Below, one piece after another: positions 1-8,098 of a DNA stretch of 64,000 nucleotides. A program made the translations under genes and the position numbers. Position 1 is the first letter of the stretch; each line of letters starts with the position of its first letter. The notes below the pieces were generated by a model. That model searched no databases. It was given only the letters and a program-made list of their open reading frames with translations, and was not told where the DNA came from. Origin of the DNA: CAZMCH01 sp964564735 (lineage in GTDB: Bacteria > Poribacteria > DTPJ01); contig CAZMCH010000006.1 in NCBI GenBank assembly GCA_964564735.1, forward strand, positions 1 through 64,000. The letters are read 5' to 3'.

Positions 1-416
1 TTCAGTCCATCAATACATGACAAACCCGTTTGAATAAACTCCGATGGATAATCTCGCGCATATGGGTTAAGTGGGCTACCATTTATATCCAAACGCTTTT
101 CAGGAAGTATCTTTGGACCGCCGTCAATAGGTCTGCCTTGACCATCAAATACTCTACCCAATATATCCTCTGAAACAGGCAACTCAACACCCTTACCGAG
201 GAATCGAACCTTTGTGCCTTGAATGCTAACACCTCTAGCTCCTTCGAACAACTGAACAAGCGCCCTATCTTCAGAAACCTCTAAAACTCTACCACGCCTT
301 ATTTCTCCATTGGGAAGCTCAACTTCGACAAGTTCCTCGTATTTAACATCCTCAACCTTTTCGACCAGCATAAGCGGACCAGCGACTTCGGATACTGTAT
401 GATATTCCTTTACCAT
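1..416 (-). CDS. atpB: V/A-type ATP synthase subunit B, N-terminal part (cut by window edge)
   Basis: Non-catalytic nucleotide-binding subunit of the V1/A1 head, which alternates with subunit A. The visible 138 codons begin MVKEYHTVSEVAGPL and hold the N-terminal beta-barrel (VELPNGEIRRGRVLEV, GVSIQGTKVRF) and the start of the central domain (DILGRVFDGQGRPIDGGP, then a DINGSPLNPYARDYP segment), all typical of archaeal-type subunit B. The C-terminal two thirds lies beyond position 1. It follows subunit A by 85 bases as the last visible gene of the operon, where A-B order is usual; a subunit D gene would be expected next. The ATG at 416 has a GGTGATTTGA stretch just upstream. Confidence 0.93.
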   Translation of the reverse strand, partial: MVKEYHTVSEVAGPLMLVEKVEDVKYEELVEVELPNGEIRRGRVLEVSEDRALVQLFEGARGVSIQGTKVRFLGKGVELPVSEDILGRVFDGQGRPIDGGPKILPEKRLDINGSPLNPYARDYPSEFIQTGLSCIDGL

Positions 417-501
417 TCAAATCACCTCTATCCGTAAATAATAACCCATGATTCAGTAACCAAAAACATTATTACATTTCACGAATTACAGATTACGGAA
501 A

Positions 502-2244
502 TTAAACTTCTGTTTGTGCAATGATATTTCTCTTTATATTCTCAAATCTCTCGTCAACGTCCTTTTCAGGAACATATTTCGACCTTGCAATCTCTTCTCT
601 GACCTCAAGTTCTGCTATATCCATTATCGACATGCCTGATTTTAATGCTTGTTCTGCACGCTGATAAAAAAACATAACAAGATCAAGCATCTTAAATTGC
701 TTGTCAAATGAAGAGTATGTATCAACCTCATTGAAAGCGTTTTGCTGTAAGAAATCTTCTTTGATCGATTTTGCAATTTCCATTATGAGTCTGTTTTCAG
801 GTGAAAGTGCGTCAATTCCAATAAGACGGACAATTTCTTCTAGTTCTGCTTCTTGCTGAAGAATTTCTTTGGCTTTTTCACGCATACTGATCCATTCGGG
901 AGATATTTCTCTATAATAACTCTCAAGATCATCTATATATAACGAATAGCTATTAAGCCAGCTTATAGCGGGGAAATGTCTGGAATATGCAAGGTCTGCC
1001 TGCAAACTCCAAAAGACTTTGACAACTCGAAGAGTCGCTTGAACAACAGGTTCTGCAAGGTCTCCACCGGGAGGAGAAACAGCACCAATAACACTAAGAG
1101 CACCCTCTCTATCATCAGAACCAAGTGCAATTGCCCTTCCTGCCCTCTCATAAAACTCAGCGATTCTTGTGCCAAGATATGCAGGATAGCCTTCTTCTCC
1201 AGGCATTTCCTCAAGACGACCTGAAATCTCACGCATAGCTTCTGCCCATCTGGATGTTGAATCCGCCATCAATGCAACGCTGTAACCCATATCTCTAAAA
1301 TACTCTGCAATGGTTATTCCTGTATAAACGGATGCTTCACGTGCCGCAACGGGCATATTAGAGGTATTTGCAATCAATACGGTTCTTTTCATCAAAGGTT
1401 CGCCACTCTTTGGATCAAGCAAATGTGGAAATTCCATAAGAACATCTGTCATCTCGTTTCCACGCTCACCACAACCAACGTAAACTATGATTTCTGCATC
1501 AGCCCATTTTGCTAACTGATGTTGAATAACAGTCTTTCCACTTCCAAACGGACCCGGAACACAAGCAGTCCCACCTTTCCCAATTGGAAATAGAGCATCA
1601 ACAACCCTTTGACCAGTGACCAAAGGTATTTGAGGCGGTAGTTTTCTCTTATATGGGCGTGGTTCTCGAACCGGCCATCTCTGTTTCATTGTTAACTCAA
1701 TTTCACCGTTTATCGTTTTGACTTTTGCAACAGGCTCATCAACCGTATATTCGCCCTCTTTTATTTCTATAATTTCGCCTTCGATTCCTGGAGGAACCAT
1801 AATTCGATGTTCAACAACCTTTGTTTCCTGAACAGCCCCTATTATGTCACCAGCAACAACTTTATTTCCTGCTTTTACCTTTGGAACAAAAGACCACTTT
1901 TTCTCTCTATCCAAACCGGGAACTTCAACACCTCTTGGAATAATATCGCCAGCAATAGATTGAATTACATCCAGTGGTCGCTGTATACCATCGTAAATAG
2001 AGCTTATTAAACCAGGTCCCAACTCCAAGCTAAGTGGTTCATCTGTGGAGTAAACAGGTTCTCCTACACCAAGACCTGCAGTATTCTCATAGACCTGTAT
2101 AGAGGCACGATTTCCTTTTAGTTCAATGATCTCGCCAATAAGTCGTTCATCGCTGACTCTGACAACATCGAACATTCTTGCTCCCTCTAAGCCTTCTGCA
2201 ATAACAAGAGGACCAGATACTTTTACTATTTTACCCTGTTTCAT
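502..2244 (-). CDS. atpA: V/A-type ATP synthase catalytic subunit A
   Basis: Catalytic ATP-hydrolysing or -synthesising subunit of the cytoplasmic V1/A1 sector, 580 residues, full length for the family. In order: N-terminal barrel (GKIVKVSGPLVIAEG), the bulge domain specific to subunit A (about residues 110-200, ending MKQRWPVREPRPYKRK), the P-loop GPFGSGKT (about residue 235), the catalytic GERGNEM region, the Walker B segment (YSVALMADSTSRWAEAMREIS) and the C-terminal helical domain. The ATG at 2244 starts the conserved N-terminus. It lies between subunits F and B in a single-strand operon. No key residue is missing. F-type alpha/beta and flagellar FliI are excluded by the bulge domain and by the neighbours. 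Confidence 0.97.
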   Translation of the reverse strand: MKQGKIVKVSGPLVIAEGLEGARMFDVVRVSDERLIGEIIELKGNRASIQVYENTAGLGVGEPVYSTDEPLSLELGPGLISSIYDGIQRPLDVIQSIAGDIIPRGVEVPGLDREKKWSFVPKVKAGNKVVAGDIIGAVQETKVVEHRIMVPPGIEGEIIEIKEGEYTVDEPVAKVKTINGEIELTMKQRWPVREPRPYKRKLPPQIPLVTGQRVVDALFPIGKGGTACVPGPFGSGKTVIQHQLAKWADAEIIVYVGCGERGNEMTDVLMEFPHLLDPKSGEPLMKRTVLIANTSNMPVAAREASVYTGITIAEYFRDMGYSVALMADSTSRWAEAMREISGRLEEMPGEEGYPAYLGTRIAEFYERAGRAIALGSDDREGALSVIGAVSPPGGDLAEPVVQATLRVVKVFWSLQADLAYSRHFPAISWLNSYSLYIDDLESYYREISPEWISMREKAKEILQQEAELEEIVRLIGIDALSPENRLIMEIAKSIKEDFLQQNAFNEVDTYSSFDKQFKMLDLVMFFYQRAEQALKSGMSIMDIAELEVREEIARSKYVPEKDVDERFENIKRNIIAQTEV

Positions 2245-2349
2245 CTCTAAAAAATACTCCTTTGTGGGATTACGGGGCGATTGGATAATAGGACTATAAA
2301 ATGCACAAATAGTCCCATTGTCCCATTGCCCTATAGTCCCATAAGCCTA

Positions 2350-2658
2350 TTATAATACATCTGCACCCGCTGCTTTTCTCACCAATTCCTGAAGTCTTCT
2401 CATTGACATTCCTGTCGCCCCTCGATTGCTAGGGATCATCGTAACAACAGGAAACGTCCTACCAAAAAGCAATCTTGAAATCTCATCTGGATCAGGAGCC
2501 ATCTGTTCAGTAATAAAAGCAACTTTATAGTCCTGTCTGATCACTTCTTTTAATGCAGTAACACATTCTTCTTTGCTATTGACAGGAAATACTGAAACAC
2601 CCAAAGATTTGAATCCCAATATTGAGTCTCTATCACCCAGCATAGCGATCTCAGACAT
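2350..2658 (-). CDS. atpF: V/A-type ATP synthase subunit F
   Basis: Small Rossmann-like subunit (102 residues) of the central stalk, where it contacts subunit D and modulates coupling. The N-terminus MSEIAMLGDRDSILGFKSLGV carries the glycine-rich first strand and the GD motif typical of subunit F; FITEQMAPD and the late VVTMIPS strand are also family features. The start overlaps the end of the subunit C gene by 8 bases, which suggests translational coupling. A 105-base spacer separates it from subunit A; the spacer contains short repeats of GTCCCAT but no reading frame. Confidence 0.92.
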   Translation of the reverse strand: MSEIAMLGDRDSILGFKSLGVSVFPVNSKEECVTALKEVIRQDYKVAFITEQMAPDPDEISRLLFGRTFPVVTMIPSNRGATGMSMRRLQELVRKAAGADVL

Positions 2659-3700
2659 AAGTTTCTCTCAACCTTTCATTTATGATTTCTGTCGGCACAT
2701 CATTAATTTTACCAATCATTATTATTCTAAGGACTTTTATTTCATGTTCTTTTGCCAATAAATACGCAACCAAAGGTTCTATTCCAAAAACAATATACTT
2801 AGCAGGTTTGAGGTAATTTACCAGATAATTATCTGCAAGTTTTTCAAAGGTTGATAAAGAATTTTCATCAGACCATCTTCTGATCGCCTCTATTACAAGC
2901 TCTCCATACGAAGTATTATTCAGAACAGAACCCAAACTCTCAACACTATCATCAAAATGCTGTAAAAATACCTTTCTTTCTATATTTCCAAAAGGAAGTA
3001 ATACAGCATCCAAAAGCCTTATATTTTCATTAAGCATCTTGATCCTTATGAAGTTTCTTATATTATTAAGATCGGCAATTGCTTCAAAATAGCCACATAA
3101 GAATTTGTTTTTATATTTAGAAGCCTGTTCAAACATGAAGGAATGAGAATGATAGTCAATAATAATATCGATCATTTGTGGATTTTGTGTAGAATCATAT
3201 TGAATTCTCGCATCTTCCAAAGCACTTTGAATATAATCAGGCAAAATGCCTTCTTTTTTTTCCTCATTTGGATCAACAGCAAGCCGAAGAGTCTCAATCG
3301 GAATACTTCCCAAACTAGACAAGGCTTCGTCAAAACTCAATTTAGATTCTGCTAAATAACTCGCCTTAAGCAGAACTTTTAAATTATGAAAATCCCATTT
3401 TGCCCTAAATATACCTGTAAGTTCAGGGTCTAGAGAGAGTTCATCTATAAGTTTATAAACCCTTTCTAATTCAAGTTTAAGCCCTGTATCAAAATCTATG
3501 GCTTGGGTGATTCCTGAAAAAGCATTTGCATAATCGCCTTCGGAGATCATTCTCATTGTTTCATGAGCAGAATCAGCCTCAAGCAGACGCATGATGGCAT
3601 TTCTATTAAGAAGACGAGTTTCCATAACTCTCAGCCTTCCTGAAGCGTAGCCGTATTTTGTATTTTCTTTGTATGATAGATAATCTTGTTGTGTGTTCAT
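2651..3700 (-). CDS. atpC: V/A-type ATP synthase subunit C (AC39 / d-type central-stalk socket)
   Basis: Helical funnel protein of 349 residues that sits on the membrane rotor ring and receives the central stalk. The N-terminal segment (KYGYASGRLRVMETRLLNRNAIMRLLEA) and repeated D(F/L)xN(L/I)(K/R)xx motifs (WDFHNLKVLLKA, ADLNNIRNFIRIKM) are hallmarks of AC39-type subunits; the C-terminus EHEIKVLRIIMIGKIN is likewise typical. It is preceded by a toxin-antitoxin pair placed between subunits E and C, an unusual interruption of the operon. No strong Shine-Dalgarno sequence is visible before the ATG, so its translation may depend on that of the upstream toxin gene 16 bases away. Confidence 0.92.
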   Translation of the reverse strand: MNTQQDYLSYKENTKYGYASGRLRVMETRLLNRNAIMRLLEADSAHETMRMISEGDYANAFSGITQAIDFDTGLKLELERVYKLIDELSLDPELTGIFRAKWDFHNLKVLLKASYLAESKLSFDEALSSLGSIPIETLRLAVDPNEEKKEGILPDYIQSALEDARIQYDSTQNPQMIDIIIDYHSHSFMFEQASKYKNKFLCGYFEAIADLNNIRNFIRIKMLNENIRLLDAVLLPFGNIERKVFLQHFDDSVESLGSVLNNTSYGELVIEAIRRWSDENSLSTFEKLADNYLVNYLKPAKYIVFGIEPLVAYLLAKEHEIKVLRIIMIGKINDVPTEIINERLRETYV

Positions 3701-3716
3701 AATAAAATTTTGAGAC

Positions 3717-3971
3717 TTAATCCCTATATATTTCGTCTCTTTTCCCTACACGTAAAATTATAATTTCGTCATTCTCAATATCAAAGATGACTCTATAATC
3801 ACCTACACGAAACCTATAAGTTCCGAGAGCCGGATCAACCATCTTATTAGCATACAAAAAAGGATTACCAGCATACTTTTCAAGTGATTTTCTTATTCTT
3901 TCTTTAATATCATTTGATAGCTTAGATATTTCCTTTGCAGCTCTTTGAGTATAAACTAGTTTATAACCCAT
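3717..3971 (-). CDS. RelE/ParE-family toxin
   Basis: 84-residue protein of the RelE/ParE fold. It starts MGYKLVYTQRAAKEISKLSNDIKERI and ends with the strand pair GTYRFRVGDYRVIFDIENDEIIILRVGKRDEIYRD, the standard YRxRVGDYRVIYxI layout of these toxins, which either cut mRNA on the ribosome (RelE) or poison gyrase (ParE). The RelE-like basic residues and the terminal YRD favour the RelE/YafQ branch, but I cannot separate the two by eye. The gene follows its putative antitoxin by 5 bases and is embedded in the ATPase operon on the same strand, so it is probably cotranscribed with it. Confidence 0.85.
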   Translation of the reverse strand: MGYKLVYTQRAAKEISKLSNDIKERIRKSLEKYAGNPFLYANKMVDPALGTYRFRVGDYRVIFDIENDEIIILRVGKRDEIYRD

Positions 3972-3976
3972 CTGTT

Positions 3977-4210
3977 CTATTTAAAAACATCCTCATGGGA
4001 TAAAACTCGCCCTTTTTTATAATCTCTTCTTGCTTCTTCAATGCTCTTTAGATATTCAGGACTTAAAGCAGCAAGGAGGTTTTCTATAAAAAATTCCCGA
4101 TCTTCTTCATCAAGCATTTTTAATGCAGAGATCAAATCATTAAGAGAAAGATTAGCTTTAAATTCGATTTTGGGAGTATTTTTTTCTATAGTTTGGGCAT
4201 CAATAACCAT
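3977..4210 (-). CDS. Putative antitoxin of the adjacent RelE/ParE toxin
   Basis: 77-residue protein with an acidic helical middle (LNDLISALKMLDEEDREFFIENLLAAL) and the C-terminal segment YKKGRVLSHEDVFK. That tail resembles the toxin-binding C-terminus of antitoxins cotranscribed with RelE/ParE toxins (typically YxxGxVxSHEEV). Position 5 bases upstream of the toxin is the usual antitoxin-first order. I see no clear DNA-binding domain at the N-terminus, so whether it represses the locus is unknown. It lies 27 bases after subunit E. The assignment rests mainly on pairing and the C-terminal motif. Confidence 0.7.
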   Translation of the reverse strand: MVIDAQTIEKNTPKIEFKANLSLNDLISALKMLDEEDREFFIENLLAALSPEYLKSIEEARRDYKKGRVLSHEDVFK

Positions 4211-4237
4211 ATTTTACACCTTCAAATAACCCAATTC

Positions 4238-4834
4238 CTACGGAAACAGGACTTTTGATACATCAGCTTCAAGGTCTTCTCTGAACGATTTTATCATAGA
4301 TTCAAATGCATTATTTATCTCAACATTGCCTTTACGAAGAACAAAACCACCAAGAATATTATAGCTATCCTTAGAAATCTTCAAATTTCCTTTTTTTCCA
4401 GCCTTAACTAGCTCTTTATTTACATCTTTGAGGAAATTATCATTGATTCTGGATTTGTCTTTTTGTGAGATTACAATTTCCTCATCACCAGTTTGAACAC
4501 TTGATAAAAGCATCTTTTTGATGGTTTTTCTATAATCCTCGTCCTTCATATTAACAAGTCTATTTATTGCTTCCTGAAATGCGGAATCAATGCTATTTTG
4601 TTTCTCTCTCAATATTTCTTTTCGAAATTCAAGATTAGCAGTTGAGATAAGTCTTTGTTTATGCTGTCCCGCTTCTTTTTGAGCATCCTCAAGAACTTTT
4701 GCTTTATAGGCTTCGGCGTCTTTCTCTGCCTTTTTTATTATTTCTTCTGCATCTTTTGATGCTTTAGATTTAATATCGACAATCTGTGCTTGGGCATCTT
4801 GTTTTATACGATCAATTATCTTTTCCAGAGACAT
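4238..4834 (-). CDS. atpE: V/A-type ATP synthase subunit E (peripheral stalk)
   Basis: 198-residue peripheral-stalk subunit that pairs with subunit G/H. The start chosen is the ATG at 4834 (MSLEKIIDRIKQDAQAQ); an upstream ATG adds 17 residues without family similarity. The first 100 residues form a charged coiled coil rich in Ala, Lys and Glu (KAEKDAEAYKAKVLEDAQKEA), followed by the globular C-terminal domain that caps the catalytic head (DNFLKDVNKELVKAGKKGNLKI, then GGFVLRKGNVEINNAFESMI). Placed between rotor subunit K and subunit C, as in many bacterial V/A operons. Confidence 0.92.
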   Translation of the reverse strand: MSLEKIIDRIKQDAQAQIVDIKSKASKDAEEIIKKAEKDAEAYKAKVLEDAQKEAGQHKQRLISTANLEFRKEILREKQNSIDSAFQEAINRLVNMKDEDYRKTIKKMLLSSVQTGDEEIVISQKDKSRINDNFLKDVNKELVKAGKKGNLKISKDSYNILGGFVLRKGNVEINNAFESMIKSFREDLEADVSKVLFP

Positions 4835-4927
4835 TATAAAACTCCAGATAAAAGATTGAGGACTAAAGATTTTATATACACTCAACCTTTAATCTTCAAT
4901 CTGTAATCTTTTTATTCAACAATACTA

Positions 4928-5437
4928 TTAACCAATTTGAATGCCATTGAGAAGGAATATTGTCGTGATCAAACCAAGAATGGCATAGAACTCAACAAAA
5001 ACTCCAAGAACGAGTGCCTTACCTGATTCTGCTGGTTGTTTGGATGTAAGGGCAACACCACCTGCACAAACCTTTCCTTGATACATAGCGGAAACTAAAC
5101 CCGCAAAAGCTATCGGAAAACATGCCCACATGATTTGAAGACCAACAGCACTAGCCATCGTCGCCGCAGCCGCACCAGCCGCACCTAATTTTGTTATAAC
5201 TAGGAATGCACCAACAAAACCATATATACCCTGAGTCCCAGGCAATGCAACAAGAACAAGGTATTTTCCAAAATTCTGTGGGTCTTCGGTCATCGCTCCT
5301 GTGGCAACTTTTGCAGCACTGGTTATACCGACAGCAGAACCAATACCCGACAAAACAACCGCAGTCGCTGCACCAACTAGCGCATAAACCTGACCTGATT
5401 GAAAGATCATCATTAACAACTCGCCTATCTTTTCCAT
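4928..5437 (-). CDS. atpK: V/A-type ATP synthase subunit K (membrane rotor, two-hairpin type, Na+-type site)
   Basis: 169-residue rotor subunit with four transmembrane helices, a duplicated c-subunit like Enterococcus NtpK. The ion-binding glutamate is E149 in VFVEFYAILG; the first hairpin has LPGTQGIY and no carboxylate. L65, T68, Q69, Y72, Q120 and E149 line up with the Na+ ligands and supporting residues known from Enterococcus hirae NtpK (L61, T64, Q65, Y68, Q110, E139), with consistent offsets of 4 and 10. This predicts a Na+-translocating enzyme. A GGAGG precedes the ATG at 5437. The gene lies between subunits I and E. Confidence 0.94.
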   Translation of the reverse strand: MEKIGELLMMIFQSGQVYALVGAATAVVLSGIGSAVGITSAAKVATGAMTEDPQNFGKYLVLVALPGTQGIYGFVGAFLVITKLGAAGAAAATMASAVGLQIMWACFPIAFAGLVSAMYQGKVCAGGVALTSKQPAESGKALVLGVFVEFYAILGLITTIFLLNGIQIG

Positions 5438-5536
5438 GCTTTTATGCCTCCATGCTATTAAAAATCTAGGATCATATTAATTATGTTTCGATCCTTTATC
5501 GTATATGAAATGTGAAGCCAATGGCTCAAAACTATA

Positions 5537-7522
5537 TCATGCGGTTCTGGACTTTTCCAGCTCCGAAACCGTTATGTAAACTTTCTCTTTCTTGAATGGC
5601 TTGAATTCTTCTCCGCCACCCTCATAGAATTTAGTAAAGAATTCAACAAACTGAAGTCTTGTTGAATGTATAAATCCACCAAGAGAATTTATAACAATAT
5701 TGAAAGGATGACCAAATAGCAAAACAGCAATTGCTCCGATATTACCACCAGGGCTACCCCACAACATGCCTGCAATATCATTTATGGCTTTGGCAATAAT
5801 GCCTGTTGCCAATCCTAAAGCAAAAAGTCTCATATATGACAAACTATCACCAAACGTGCCTGAAACTCTACTATAAAGTTCAAAGAAGCCTGTTCCAAGA
5901 CGACCCGCAGGATTTTTGATCTCTCTGCCTGAAAATATTAGGATCATCAATGCACTCAATAATATTATTCCCAAAAGCACATTACCTATAAAAGCAGAGG
6001 CATCTCCTCGCTTTAAAATAATCAATACAGGTCCCAAAACCATTATCAATATCCATGCAAACTGATCAAGAAATGCTCCGACCCATTCCTTCTCTTTTAG
6101 GAATATATACATCTTTACAATAAATCCTAACAATATCTGTATATAACCCAAAGCAACAATTAGACCCAAAAATAGCATCTGGCTCTTATTCGGATCAAGC
6201 ACAACTATATTTTGGAGAAACTGTGGAAGTCTTTCCAAAGGAATACCAAACCAACCACCAGTCAAAGCACCAACAACAACAGTTGTAAGCCCTGCAACAA
6301 ATAATATCTTAAATAGATTTTTCATGCCTCCTGATGACCTTTTGGCGATTATTAAGGACAATATCGCCACAAAAATACCATAACCAGCATCAGTAAGAGC
6401 AATTGCAAATCCCAAAGTAAGAAATGGAGCAAAAAGCCTTGTTGGATCAATCTCCCTATACTTTGGAAGCGAATATAATTGTGTTACCATTTTATATGGC
6501 TGAGTAATAAATCCATTCTGAATATCAACAGGTGGTTCATCTTCATCTGTCGGATCAGATACTTCGACAAATAACTCATTATACTTCTTTAATATGATCT
6601 CATTTAACTTTGGAACATCATCTTTCTTTATCCAACCATCAATCATAAATGTATATTCTGTATTTGTAAATGATGTTTTTATTGTTTCTTGATCCAAAAT
6701 CTCAAGAAGATAATCATAGGTCGCCATTAACTTTGGATTATGTTGTGCTAGCTGATAGCTTTTCTTTTTTATATCTTCTCTCTGAACAGATATTTCTGAA
6801 TATTCCTTTTCAATCTGCTTTATTCTTTCACTAACTTTTCCCTTTGTGATTGGGAGAGCCACTACTGAAAATCCATTTTTGGCAAGAATTGGAAGAACCT
6901 GTTGTTCATCAGATTTCAGAAATATTACAACAATACCAACTTCATTTATTGATCTCCCCACAACCTCTACAGACAATAAAATGCCAGAAGACTTAATTTC
7001 ACTAATAAGAAGCTCATAAGTGCTTGAAGGTATAGTTCCAATTCGTATAGCTGTTTTTTCTGTATCACGAATTGCCTCAACTGGAGCATCAAGACCTGAC
7101 CAATGGCTAAGATTTTCTTTTTCGCTTTGAAGCCTTCCTTCGAGGTTAGTTAGTCTTGCCAATTGATCCTGCATTGATTGACACTCATCACAAACAGATT
7201 GCCATTTGCCATTTTCAGCATCTTTGGCTATATTCTCATATTCCTGAGACGAAAAGACAGGATTACCCCCTTTGAATAAGCCTTTTTTAGGTTCAAATCC
7301 AGCAAGGTAATCAATAGTAGATTGTAGGCGGGTTAAATCATTCTGTATATTACGAACCTTGATCCGCACTTCACCTTCCAGCGAAGACTCTATGCTTGGC
7401 TCGATTTCTTCACTTACTTTAATAATATGAATTAGCTCAAGGTCCTGTAAATCCTTGACTAAAAATGCCCGATGTGAATTATGGGCAAATATTCGGACTC
7501 TCTGCATTTGACTAACAGCCAT
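5537..7522 (-). CDS. atpI: V/A-type ATP synthase subunit I (a-subunit homologue)
   Basis: 661-residue membrane stator subunit that forms the ion half-channels beside the K ring. The N-terminal half (about residues 1-330) is soluble with coiled coils (VRIKVRNIQNDLTRLQSTIDYL; KVSERIKQIEKEYSEI) and binds the peripheral stalks. The C-terminal half has about seven or eight hydrophobic helices, beginning FAPFLTLGFAIALTDAGYGIF and including SRVSGTFGDSLSYMRLFALGLATG, a family hallmark with the conserved arginine of the ion path. The stop codon of the G/H gene directly abuts the ATG here, and a GGAGGATAATCGGATAA leader serves it, so the two genes are tightly coupled. Confidence 0.94.
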   Translation of the reverse strand: MAVSQMQRVRIFAHNSHRAFLVKDLQDLELIHIIKVSEEIEPSIESSLEGEVRIKVRNIQNDLTRLQSTIDYLAGFEPKKGLFKGGNPVFSSQEYENIAKDAENGKWQSVCDECQSMQDQLARLTNLEGRLQSEKENLSHWSGLDAPVEAIRDTEKTAIRIGTIPSSTYELLISEIKSSGILLSVEVVGRSINEVGIVVIFLKSDEQQVLPILAKNGFSVVALPITKGKVSERIKQIEKEYSEISVQREDIKKKSYQLAQHNPKLMATYDYLLEILDQETIKTSFTNTEYTFMIDGWIKKDDVPKLNEIILKKYNELFVEVSDPTDEDEPPVDIQNGFITQPYKMVTQLYSLPKYREIDPTRLFAPFLTLGFAIALTDAGYGIFVAILSLIIAKRSSGGMKNLFKILFVAGLTTVVVGALTGGWFGIPLERLPQFLQNIVVLDPNKSQMLFLGLIVALGYIQILLGFIVKMYIFLKEKEWVGAFLDQFAWILIMVLGPVLIILKRGDASAFIGNVLLGIILLSALMILIFSGREIKNPAGRLGTGFFELYSRVSGTFGDSLSYMRLFALGLATGIIAKAINDIAGMLWGSPGGNIGAIAVLLFGHPFNIVINSLGGFIHSTRLQFVEFFTKFYEGGGEEFKPFKKEKVYITVSELEKSRTA

Positions 7523-7834
7523 TTATCCGATTATCCTCCCGATTATAAAATCAGCAGCTTTTGCCTTGTTGGATTGGGCTATAGACTTGATCTCATCAAT
7601 CGCAGTCTGATTTGCTTTTCTGAGTAGATCAATATCTTTTTCCGCTTCTGATTCTGCGTTTTTTATCACTAGCTTCGATTTCTGTGATGCTTCTTTTTTT
7701 GCATCATCAGAGATCTTCTCTGCCTTTTCTCTCGCTTCTCTAACAATTTTGTCGGCTTCAGCTTGGGCTTCCTTGACCATAGCTTTCGCCTCATCTTCAG
7801 CCTGTTTTATCTTTTCTATTGATTCATTAGCCAA
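7523..7834 (-). CDS. V/A-type ATP synthase subunit G/H (peripheral stalk coiled coil)
   Basis: 103 residues if translation starts at the TTG at 7834, which has GGAGG at 7847-7843 eight bases upstream. A longer frame from 7888 adds a hydrophobic N-terminus unlike the family. The protein is a continuous charged helix (ESIEKIKQAEDEAKAMVKEA, REKAEKISDDAKKEASQ), typical of G/H subunits that wrap around subunit E in the peripheral stalk. First gene of the operon; its end abuts the subunit I start codon. Confidence 0.85.
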   Translation of the reverse strand: MANESIEKIKQAEDEAKAMVKEAQAEADKIVREAREKAEKISDDAKKEASQKSKLVIKNAESEAEKDIDLLRKANQTAIDEIKSIAQSNKAKAADFIIGRIIG

Positions 7835-7878
7835 AAGCACCACCTCCAATTCCAAAAATCGAGAGAACAAACATGAAT

Positions 7879-7907
7879 ATATTCTCATATTTTCTTTTTT
7901 ATGTCAA
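7879..7907 (-). promoter_or_regulatory. Candidate sigma-70-type promoter of the ATPase operon
   Basis: On the minus strand a perfect -35 TTGACA (7907-7902) is followed after 17 bases by GAATAT (7884-7879), which keeps the critical A2 and T6 of the -10 element. It lies about 45 bases before the TTG start of the first operon gene, in the divergent intergenic region. The -10 match is weak (3 of 6), so this remains a prediction. Confidence 0.4.
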
Positions 7908-8098
7908 GAGAAAAACGGATAAAACTATTATAAATTTTTGATAAATTTCTTAACCTTATTTTTTCTTTACTTATAAAGCCTTATGTGGTATAATTCTTGA
8001 ATGTATAAGCTAGAATTACATTATATTTATGTTTTTCCTCAATTTGCTCATATACATTTTTTAGGTTTTTATAAGAGACTAGCAAAAAAATTTATATA

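Noticed and set aside
963..1232. Minus- and plus-strand frames inside subunit A and similar shadows of other genes
   Set aside because: They lie wholly within strongly supported genes, in other frames, with no ribosome binding site or family match.
1..7834. Archaeal origin of the sequence because of the V/A-type ATPase
   Set aside because: dnaA, gyrA/gyrB, rpoN, LPS export genes and bacterial ribosome binding sites show a bacterium; V/A ATPases are common in anaerobic bacteria.
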